Origin: JAKEGK01 sp036507695
GTDB taxonomy: Bacteria > Pseudomonadota > Gammaproteobacteria > SZUA-152
Direction: 5' to 3'
NCBI GenBank assembly: GCA_036507695.1
Contig: DATCIR010000062.1
Span: 1-11,416, forward strand
Length of the DNA stretch: 11,416 nt
A program made the translations under genes and the position numbers. Shown one piece after another: positions 6,015 through 11,416 of the stretch (position 1 is the stretch's first letter; each line of letters starts with the position of its first letter). The notes beneath the pieces were generated by a model, which did no database searches, was not told the DNA's origin, and saw only the letters and a list, made by a program, of their open reading frames with translations.

Positions 6015-6043
6015 GTGCTCAGACGCAGCGAGTGGGACAAGTT

Positions 6044-6063
6044 GCAGTTTGCAGGTAAACTGC
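6044..6063 (+). other. Hairpin in the orn 5' leader
   Basis: GCAGTTT and AAACTGC form a perfect 7-bp stem around a 6-nt loop, ending 33 nt before the orn ATG. No T tract follows, so it is not an intrinsic terminator; it could affect stability of the leader. Confidence 0.35.
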
Positions 6064-6096
6064 GCCGATCAAAACCACAGAGATGATAGTTCGGAA

Positions 6097-6657
6097 ATGA
6101 GCCAAGACGCCAACAATTTGATATGGATCGACCTTGAGATGACAGGGTTGGATACGCAACAGAACAAGATCATTGAAATCGCAACCGTGGTAACCGATGC
6201 GCAACTAAATATTATTGCCGAAGGTCCCGTGCTGGCTATTCACCAAAGCGACGCGGTGATGGACAGCATGGATGACTGGAACACTAAACAGCATACCAAA
6301 TCCGGGCTTAGGGAACGGGTTAAAAACAGCACGGTGAGTGAGCGTGAGGCCGAACGGCAGACTGTCGAATTTTTGCAACAGTATGTTCCCAAGGGCAAAT
6401 CACCCATGAGCGGCAACAGTATTTGCCAGGACCGGCGTTTTTTGGCGCGCTGCATGCCGGAGCTGGAAGCGTACTTTCATTACCGCAACCTGGACGTGAG
6501 TACGCTCAAGGAACTGGTGGCCCGGTGGGCGCCGCAGCTAGCCAGTGGCTTTAACAAGAATAATAATCACCTGGCCCTGGATGATATCAAGGACTCCATC
6601 GAAGAATTAAAGTATTACCGCGAGCACTTTATCCGCTTGCCGGAACCTTTACCATAA
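6097..6657 (+). CDS. orn: Oligoribonuclease
   Basis: Orn is the 3'-5' exoribonuclease that degrades very short RNAs (2-5 nt) and, in many gammaproteobacteria, pGpG from cyclic di-GMP turnover. The 186-residue product has the full DEDDh set: D12 and E14 in WIDLEMTGLD, D112 in SICQDRRFL, and H158 with D163 in HLALDDIKDSIEEL. Length and spacing are as in E. coli Orn (181 residues). I chose the ATG at 6097, since MSQDANNLIWIDLEMTG is where homologues start; the frame is open further upstream (to a TTG at 6013), but those 28 codons hold the leader hairpin and a probable promoter element. The Shine-Dalgarno is weak (CGGAA, very close). Divergent from the cytochrome c operon. No glycine tRNA genes follow it, unlike in E. 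coli. Confidence 0.96.
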   Translation: MSQDANNLIWIDLEMTGLDTQQNKIIEIATVVTDAQLNIIAEGPVLAIHQSDAVMDSMDDWNTKQHTKSGLRERVKNSTVSEREAERQTVEFLQQYVPKGKSPMSGNSICQDRRFLARCMPELEAYFHYRNLDVSTLKELVARWAPQLASGFNKNNNHLALDDIKDSIEELKYYREHFIRLPEPLP

Positions 6658-6717
6658 TCACAGTGACACGCGGCGCCACCCGGAAACAATTGAAACACAG
6701 ACTGTATCATTCAGCGC

Positions 6718-6745
6718 TTGACACTGAGCCCAATTAAACACACAC
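6718..6745 (+). promoter_or_regulatory. Possible promoter of a small transcription unit after orn
   Basis: A consensus -35, TTGACA (6718-6723), is followed after about 17 nt only by a poor -10 (CACACT, 3 of 6). It is placed just before the small reading frame at 6755. Confidence 0.25.
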
Positions 6746-6754
6746 TCGGCGATC

Positions 6755-6901
6755 ATGAACAATATTCGCTTTCATCACGATTTTCCTCAAGCGCCCATGG
6801 CCATCACGCGCCGTGCCGGCACGCTGTGCGCGGTATGGCATGTGATTAAGGCGCGTCGCGGAAAGGTCTGTGGCCTGATGAAACAAGTGGTACAAAGCTA
6901 G
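6755..6901 (+). CDS. Possible small basic protein, 48 residues
   Basis: An ATG-started frame of 48 codons (MNNIRFHHDFPQAP... ending LMKQVVQS), rich in Arg, Lys and His, with two Cys (25 and 39). It has no hydrophobic membrane segment. It lies alone between orn and the permease gene, is preceded by a consensus -35 box and is followed 28 nt after its stop by a strong terminator, which is the layout of an independent transcription unit. The ribosome-binding site is poor (CGGCGATC before the ATG). I do not recognise any family. It may instead be untranslated: a small RNA, or just the 3' region of the orn mRNA. Confidence 0.35.
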   Translation: MNNIRFHHDFPQAPMAITRRAGTLCAVWHVIKARRGKVCGLMKQVVQS

Positions 6902-6925
6902 TCTACAAGTAATCATAACAGTTTC

Positions 6926-6962
6926 AAAAGGCCGCAGCTTCGCAAGAACTGCGGCCTTTTTC
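6926..6962. terminator. Strong bidirectional intrinsic terminator
   Basis: Perfect 8-bp GC-rich stem GGCCGCAG (6930-6937) / CTGCGGCC (6949-6956), with AAAA before and TTTTT after. On either strand a stem is followed by a U run. On the plus strand it ends orn and/or the small unit at 6755, and separates them from the permease gene 52 nt further on. Confidence 0.92.
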
Positions 6963-7013
6963 GTTACTGATGTTGCTGAGGCTATACGTAAAACAAACAG
7001 GGTGGAAACGATC

Positions 7014-7916
7014 ATGTCGGTGCCGGCTGCATTTTTGGGAGTGATTATCATCTGGTCCACTACGCCATTGGCCATTCAATGGAGTAGTGAAGGCTGGGGT
7101 TTTATGTTTGGTGTTACCGGCCGTATGTTGCTGGGCGCCGTTGTCTGCGTTGCCCTGGTTATGGCGCTGCGGCACAAGATCGCGGTGGACCGCAAGGCCC
7201 TGGAAACCTATGTTGCCGCCGGCTTGGGAATTTATGGTTCCATGATGATGGTGTATTGGGGGGCGCAATATATTCCGTCCGGTCTCATTTCCGTTCTATT
7301 TGGCCTGACCCCGGTAGCCACGGCGGTATTAGCGGCGTTTTGTTTGCAGGAATCCGGGTTGACACCGGGTAAATTCGCCGGCGCTGCATTGGGCATGGCA
7401 GGGCTTGCGGTGATATTTGGCGCGGATATCAACGGGCATGCTATCGCCTGGCAAGGTGTGGTTGCCATGTTGATTTCGGTGTTTCTGCATTCCGTGAGCG
7501 CGGTGTGGGTGAAACGCATTAACCGCTCGCTGCCGGCGCTCACCACCACCACGGGCGGACTATTGGTGGTGGCGCCGCTGTACTCGATTACCTGGCTCGT
7601 GGTCGATGGCAATATCCCCGCCGGTTATGAATTCAGGCCGGCGGCGGCGCTCATTTACTTGGGCGTGTTAGGTTCGGTGATCGGGTTTTCCCTTTACTTT
7701 TATATTTTGAAACACTGGGAAGCGAACCGTGTTGCCTTGATACCATTGATTACACCCGTGTCAGCGCTATTGCTTGGTCATGTTCTGAATAACGAAGTGA
7801 TCTCGTTTGATGTCTGGTTGGGCGCGTTCTTCATTTTATTCGCGCTATCGATTCACCAGTGGGGTGACTATTGGTTGCAAAGCATCAGGTCGCGGGTAGT
7901 CACGGTAAAACGTTGA
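7014..7916 (+). CDS. DMT-superfamily permease (EamA family)
   Basis: A 300-residue inner-membrane protein with about ten hydrophobic segments in two tandem five-helix halves, the arrangement of EamA drug/metabolite transporters. Typical marks are the first helix with IIIWSTTPLAIQW, the end of helix 3-4 with YIPSGLISVLFGLTPVATAVL, and the second-half counterpart YFYILKHWEANRVALIPLITPVSALLLG. The substrate cannot be inferred; family members export amino acids, metabolites or drugs. I chose ATG 7014, preceded by GGGTGGA at good spacing, over a GTG at 7002 that lies inside that binding site. It is insulated from orn by the terminator at 6926-6962 and converges on the NlpC/P60 gene. A TATACG at 6983-6988 may be its -10 box. 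Codon use looks like that of its neighbours. Confidence 0.93.
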   Translation: MSVPAAFLGVIIIWSTTPLAIQWSSEGWGFMFGVTGRMLLGAVVCVALVMALRHKIAVDRKALETYVAAGLGIYGSMMMVYWGAQYIPSGLISVLFGLTPVATAVLAAFCLQESGLTPGKFAGAALGMAGLAVIFGADINGHAIAWQGVVAMLISVFLHSVSAVWVKRINRSLPALTTTTGGLLVVAPLYSITWLVVDGNIPAGYEFRPAAALIYLGVLGSVIGFSLYFYILKHWEANRVALIPLITPVSALLLGHVLNNEVISFDVWLGAFFILFALSIHQWGDYWLQSIRSRVVTVKR

Positions 7917-7975
7917 ACCGCCTGACCCTCGCAGTGTTCGCGGAACGCGTCCGGCGCCTTGGTGTTGCGGTAAAG
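7917..7975. other. Short convergent gap
   Basis: The 59 nt between the permease stop and the NlpC/P60 stop contain no hairpin with a T tract. No terminator is seen for either gene. Confidence 0.4.
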
Positions 7976-8491
7976 TCAGTTGTTCAACAAGCGGGTGGAT
8001 TTCCAATAATGTTGTAACCAGTAAGGATTATTCAAGCTGGATTTCATCACGCCGTTGGATGTGGAAGCATGAATAAACTGCTCGTTGCCCATATAGATGC
8101 CAACATGGCGCTTGCGAAAACCGGTTTTAAAAAACACCAGGTCCCCAACATCGAGTTCATGTTTGGCAATATTTCTGCCGGCGACGGCCAGGTCTTCCGT
8201 ACTGCGTGGCAGCCGCATGCCAAATGTCTCGCGAAACGCGAGATGGACAAAACCGGAACAATCGATGCCGTTTTTATTGAGGCCGCCGATTTCATAGGGT
8301 GTGCCTTTCCAGCGTTTATAGTGCTGGCTGAGGCTCGCATACGTTGCTTGCGGATTTTGCTGGGCGGGGGATGTTCCAGGGGATTTACCGGCACGGCTCA
8401 CGGCGTCTGTTTGTTTAGGGGCGCCGGCACAGCCTGTTAACACGGCAAACGCGAGGGCAGTAAAAGCGATCAGTAGCAGGCGATAGTTCAT
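7976..8491 (-). CDS. NlpC/P60 family lipoprotein, probable peptidoglycan endopeptidase
   Basis: A 171-residue lipoprotein: signal region MNYRLLLIAFTALAFAV, lipobox LTGC with Cys21, then a Ser/Pro/Gln-rich linker to about residue 50. The NlpC/P60 cysteine peptidase domain covers about 51-165, with catalytic C78 in GIDCSGFV, H129 in RHVGIYMG and H141 in FIHAST. These enzymes, such as E. coli MepS and NlpC, cut peptide stems or cross-links of peptidoglycan in the periplasm. Ala22 after the lipid Cys suggests outer-membrane sorting. The frame also allows an ATG at 8521 (181 residues), but that would add ten residues with two Glu before the signal; I prefer 8491. Neither start has a clear Shine-Dalgarno. 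Probably monocistronic; a TAAAAT (8547-8552, minus strand) may be its -10 box. Confidence 0.92.
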   Translation of the reverse strand: MNYRLLLIAFTALAFAVLTGCAGAPKQTDAVSRAGKSPGTSPAQQNPQATYASLSQHYKRWKGTPYEIGGLNKNGIDCSGFVHLAFRETFGMRLPRSTEDLAVAGRNIAKHELDVGDLVFFKTGFRKRHVGIYMGNEQFIHASTSNGVMKSSLNNPYWLQHYWKSTRLLNN

Positions 8492-8546
8492 CTTGACAAC
8501 CAATTCATTGCAAAGCTCCATTATTCATTCGGCCATTTAAGGAAAA

Positions 8547-8552
8547 ATTTTA
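8547..8552 (-). promoter_or_regulatory. Possible -10 box for the NlpC/P60 gene
   Basis: TAAAAT on the minus strand, 5 of 6 to consensus, about 55 nt upstream of the preferred start. No convincing -35. The rest of 8522-8687 shows nothing recognisable. Confidence 0.3.
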
Positions 8553-8687
8553 CAGTGAATTGCGCGAAATAAAACCCACTATCAGGCTATTTAGGCGCCT
8601 TATTTTCAAAAAAGTGATTTAGAACTCAGGTTTTGCGGCAGCGGCAGGTGAGTGAGAAGAATTTGTGAAGAAATGTAGAAGCCGTTG

Positions 8688-9788
8688 TTATTGTGGATCT
8701 TGCGGCTGATGTTGCCGTAAGGCCCACTGCACATGTTCCCGCACCAGCGCTGAGGGATGCTGCAGCTTATTGCTTAGTGCGCTGATGATAGTGTCGCTGG
8801 CGGGTGCGTTCCCCAGCGCCACGGCGATGTTGCGTAGCCAGCATTCATAACCAATGCGCCGGATGGCGCTGCCTGCGGTTTTTTCCAGGAATTGTTGTTC
8901 GGTCCAGGAGAATAATTCCAGTAAGCTAGCATCATCCAACGGGCGGCGGGGTAGAAAATCAGGTTCGCGCGTCTGGCGGGTGAACCGGTTCCAGGGGCAG
9001 ACGATTTGGCAATCGTCGCAGCCATAGATGCGGTTGCCGATCAAAGGGCGCAGTTCAAGCGGAATCCTGCCGCGCAATTCTATCGTTAAATAAGAAATGC
9101 ATAAACGCGCGTCCAGGGTGTAAGGCGCGATAATCGCGCCGGTGGGGCAGGCGTCGATACAGGCCTGGCAGGTGCCGCAATGATTGCTGGCCGGTGTATC
9201 AACCGGTAATGGCAGGTCGGTATAAATTTCGCCGATAAAAAACCATGATCCGCTGTGCTCCGCAATAAGATTGGTGTGTTTGCCGATCCAGCCCAGGCCG
9301 GCTTTTTCCGCCAGGGCTTTTTCCAGCACCGGCGCGCTGTCAGTAAATACCCGGTAACCGAATTCACCAATCTGCTGTTCAATGCCGTGGGCCAGGGTTT
9401 GTAAGCGTTTGCGCAGCAATTTGTGGTAGTCGCGGCCCAGCGCATAGCGCGACACATAGGCTTTTTCAGCATCTTCGAGCACCGCCTGGCAGCGCTCGTG
9501 ACTCACCTCGGGCCAGTAATTCATTGCCGCGCTGATGACTCGCACCGTGCCCGCTTCGAGTTCCGGAGGACGGCTGCGTTTGCTGCCATGGCGCTGCATG
9601 TAGTCCATATCACCCTGATAACCGTTCTTTAACCAGTTCAATAAATGGATTTCGGCGTCAGTCAAATTGGTATCCGTAATACCCGCCTGCTGAAACCCCA
9701 ATGCCCGGGCCTGGCTTTTGATATGATTAGCCAGTTGCCGCAGGTCAAGGTGCTGATATTTGTTTTCGCTTTTACTGTGATTTGTCAT
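8688..9788 (-). CDS. queG: Epoxyqueuosine reductase
   Basis: QueG reduces epoxyqueuosine to queuosine at the wobble base of GUN-anticodon tRNAs, using cobalamin and two [4Fe-4S] clusters. The 366-residue product is of normal length. It has the N-terminal substrate/cobalamin region, including YALGRDYHK (115-123) and FTDSAPVLEKALAEKAGLGW (148-167) with D150, the residue corresponding to the proposed catalytic acid. Two ferredoxin-like sites follow: C204-C207-C210-C214P and C257-C260-C264P, with C230 between them completing the usual eight-Cys set. The C-terminus (about 300-360) has HEAT-like helices for tRNA binding. The ATG at 9788 gives an N-terminus alignable with E. coli QueG (LDLRQLANHIK). 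It is divergent from nnr with a 36-nt gap, so its promoter probably lies within the nnr coding start. Confidence 0.97.
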   Translation of the reverse strand: MTNHSKSENKYQHLDLRQLANHIKSQARALGFQQAGITDTNLTDAEIHLLNWLKNGYQGDMDYMQRHGSKRSRPPELEAGTVRVISAAMNYWPEVSHERCQAVLEDAEKAYVSRYALGRDYHKLLRKRLQTLAHGIEQQIGEFGYRVFTDSAPVLEKALAEKAGLGWIGKHTNLIAEHSGSWFFIGEIYTDLPLPVDTPASNHCGTCQACIDACPTGAIIAPYTLDARLCISYLTIELRGRIPLELRPLIGNRIYGCDDCQIVCPWNRFTRQTREPDFLPRRPLDDASLLELFSWTEQQFLEKTAGSAIRRIGYECWLRNIAVALGNAPASDTIISALSNKLQHPSALVREHVQWALRQHQPQDPQ

Positions 9789-9824
9789 TCAACTGGAACC
9801 AATTTACAAGCCAAGTCAAAAGCC

Positions 9825-11336
9825 ATGCCGATAAGCCTATCCAAGAATTTACCTAAACAAGTATACCGCGCTGAGCAGGTTCGCGCTTTGGATCGTGCCG
9901 CTATTGCTACCTTCAATACACCGGGAATTCAACTCATGGAGCATGCCGGCGCGGCGGTATTCGCTGCGCTGCGGCGGCGTTGGCCGCGGGCGCGGCGCAT
10001 CACGGTGTTTTGTGGCGCGGGCAATAACGGCGGTGATGGCTTTATTATCGCGCGTCTCGCGCACGAACAGGGTGTGGACGCCACGGTTTACCTCCTTGCG
10101 GAGTCGTCACGGCTCAAGGGCGACGCCAGACTGGCTTTTGAAAAACTGCAAGCTACGCCGGTGCCAATACACTCTTTCGACGGAACGCTGGCTGCGCCGG
10201 GGGATGTTATTGTGGATGCCTTATTGGGCACCGGGTTGTCCGGTGACGTCAAGGATCAATGGCGGGCCGCGATTGAAGCAATCAACCACGCCAAAGCCAC
10301 GGCGGCTTGTCCTGTGGTTGCCGTGGATATACCCTCCGGCTTGCATGCCGACACCGGCAGTGTGTTGGGCGCCGCTGTTCAGGCTGATGTGACCGTTACC
10401 TTTATTGGCGTGAAGCAGGGGCTGTTAACCGGGCAAGGGCCGGACTATTGCGGTGAATTGTTGTTTGATGATCTGGGTATCGACGCCAAGGTTTATGCCC
10501 AGCTGGAAGCGTCGGCATATCGCATTACTCAGGAGGACGTGTCCCGTCTGCTGCCACCCCGCAAACGCTGCGCGCATAAAGGAAATTTTGGCCATGTGCT
10601 GATTATCGGCGGTAATCATGGCATGCCGGGTGCGGCGCGCATGGCGGCGGAAGCGGCATTACGCAGCGGGGCGGGCCTGGTAAGCGTGGCAACCCGTGCG
10701 GAACATGTGGCCGCGGTTGTCAGCGCGCGGCCGGAAATTATGTGTCATGGCGTTGAAAGCGCCGCGCAACTAAGACCCTTGCTCAGTAGCGCGAGTTGTA
10801 TTGCGATTGGTCCTGGATTGGGTCAGGACCCCTGGGCGCAAGCGCTGCTGGGTATGGTGCTGGAAACCGCAAAACCATTGATATTGGATGCGGATGCGTT
10901 GAATTTGCTGGCCCATGAACCGCTGGTCCGCTCCAACTGGGTATTAACACCCCATCCCGGCGAGGCGGGACGTTTGTTACAGACGCCGGCCTCACACATC
11001 CAGCAGGATCGGTTTGCCGCGGTCCGCGCGCTGCAATCGCGTTATGGCGGTATCGCGGTGCTGAAAGGCTGCGGCACCCTGGTCTGTGACGGGCAGGGTG
11101 ATATCACATTATGCGGCGCCGGCAACCCGGGTATGGCGGCGGGAGGCATGGGCGATGTGCTCACCGGTATAGTGGCGGGCTGTATGGCGCAAACAAATCA
11201 GCTCAGCGCATCGGCCATTGCGGCCGTGTATATTCACGCCGCGGCGGCGGATTTGGCGGCTACGGAGCATGGTGAACGCGGCTTGTTGGCGACAGATCTG
11301 TTTCCTTATGTCCGGCAATTGGTAAATCCTCAATGA
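9825..11336 (+). CDS. nnr: Bifunctional NAD(P)H-hydrate repair enzyme (epimerase + ADP-dependent dehydratase)
   Basis: Nnr repairs hydrated NADH and NADPH: the N-terminal YjeF_N domain (about 12-230) epimerises R- and S-NAD(P)HX, and the C-terminal carbohydrate-kinase-like domain (about 235-500) dehydrates S-NAD(P)HX using ADP. Visible motifs are GAGNNGGDG at 65-72 and VDIPSGLHADTG at 167-178 in the first domain, then KGNFGHVLIIGG at 252-263, TPHPGE at 375-380 and AGGMGDVLTG at 439-448 in the second. The start chosen (503 residues, E. coli about 515) precedes the first conserved block KQVYRAEQVRALD. The frame is open 60 codons further upstream, but that part is antisense to queG and unlike any YjeF N-terminus. 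Its stop overlaps the tsaE ATG, indicating an operon. The Shine-Dalgarno is weak. Confidence 0.96.
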   Translation: MPISLSKNLPKQVYRAEQVRALDRAAIATFNTPGIQLMEHAGAAVFAALRRRWPRARRITVFCGAGNNGGDGFIIARLAHEQGVDATVYLLAESSRLKGDARLAFEKLQATPVPIHSFDGTLAAPGDVIVDALLGTGLSGDVKDQWRAAIEAINHAKATAACPVVAVDIPSGLHADTGSVLGAAVQADVTVTFIGVKQGLLTGQGPDYCGELLFDDLGIDAKVYAQLEASAYRITQEDVSRLLPPRKRCAHKGNFGHVLIIGGNHGMPGAARMAAEAALRSGAGLVSVATRAEHVAAVVSARPEIMCHGVESAAQLRPLLSSASCIAIGPGLGQDPWAQALLGMVLETAKPLILDADALNLLAHEPLVRSNWVLTPHPGEAGRLLQTPASHIQQDRFAAVRALQSRYGGIAVLKGCGTLVCDGQGDITLCGAGNPGMAAGGMGDVLTGIVAGCMAQTNQLSASAIAAVYIHAAAADLAATEHGERGLLATDLFPYVRQLVNPQ

Positions 11337-11416
11337 GCAAAGACTCAGTGCAACTTGACTTACCGGATGAAGCAGCCACTTTGCTTTGTGGCCAGCGGCT
11401 TGCGCAACACGTGCAG
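11333..11416 (+). CDS. tsaE: tRNA threonylcarbamoyladenosine biosynthesis ATPase TsaE, N-terminal part
   Basis: The first 28 codons are visible before the window ends. The segment LDLPDEAATLLCGQRLA resembles the start of E. coli TsaE (LPDEQATLDLGERVA), which precedes the P-loop. The P-loop itself is beyond the edge. TsaE is the ATPase that resets the TsaB-TsaD complex making t6A37 on ANN-decoding tRNAs. Its ATG overlaps the nnr stop as ATGA (11333-11336), a translational-coupling arrangement, and nnr-tsaE is the order in E. coli. Identity rests on the short similarity plus synteny. Confidence 0.85.
   Translation, partial: MSKDSVQLDLPDEAATLLCGQRLAQHVQ

Noticed and set aside
6013..6096. An Orn start at the upstream TTG with 28 extra residues
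   Set aside because: Orn homologues begin close to the WIDLEMTGLD motif; the extra stretch overlaps the candidate -10 box and contains the leader hairpin.
6734..7268. Minus-strand frames of 113 and 114 codons across 6734-7268
   Set aside because: Both overlap the strong terminator or the permease coding sequence and have no protein-like features; shadows.
8069..8440. Plus-strand frame of 123 codons
   Set aside because: Exactly antisense to the NlpC/P60 domain, which has its complete catalytic triad; no binding site or domain of its own.
9645..9824. A 60-codon N-terminal extension of nnr, giving a 563-residue protein
   Set aside because: It is almost wholly antisense to queG, lacks similarity to YjeF N-termini, and the conserved domain begins just after the ATG at 9825.

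Overview
The window reads as a moderate-GC gammaproteobacterial chromosome. The main evidence is its right half, which carries rsgA, orn, queG, nnr and the start of tsaE. In Escherichia coli these genes sit together in the same order, with rsgA and queG on the strand opposite to orn, nnr and tsaE. Nothing here identifies genus or species.

Layout. 1-1175: the C-terminal ATP-binding part of a FixL-type sensor kinase followed 2 nt later by a FixJ-type response regulator. 1176-1857: a 682-nt gene-free stretch holding a 251-nt MITE-like element (1289-1539, perfect 23-bp inverted ends, large internal hairpin) and a pair of 20-nt direct repeats just before the next gene. 1858-3024: a predicted lipoprotein made almost entirely of 64 unbroken pentapeptide repeats. 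3073-3792 (minus): a predicted outer-membrane beta-barrel protein, convergent with the lipoprotein. 4059-5816 (minus): rsgA, a pterin-4a-carbinolamine dehydratase (phhB) and a small c-type cytochrome; the last two overlap by 8 nt. 6097-6657: orn, divergent from the cytochrome. 6658-7013: a possible 48-codon small gene and a strong bidirectional terminator. 7014-7916: an EamA/DMT-type permease. 7976-8491 (minus): an NlpC/P60 lipoprotein. 8688-9788 (minus): queG. 9825-11336: nnr, overlapping by 4 nt the start of tsaE, which runs off the window.

Function. The right half is mostly housekeeping: ribosome small-subunit maturation (RsgA), nanoRNA decay (Orn), queuosine synthesis on tRNA (QueG), repair of damaged NAD(P)H (Nnr) and t6A tRNA modification (TsaE). 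Accessory genes (cytochrome c, phhB, DMT permease, NlpC/P60) are interleaved among them. The left half is envelope and signalling: a two-component system whose target is not in view, and two exported proteins facing each other. I do not see a defence system, CRISPR array, prophage, tRNA or rRNA. The most unusual items are the perfectly in-register 64-repeat lipoprotein, the cytochrome c lacking any methionine ligand after its haem site, the MITE-like element, and the small transcription unit after orn.
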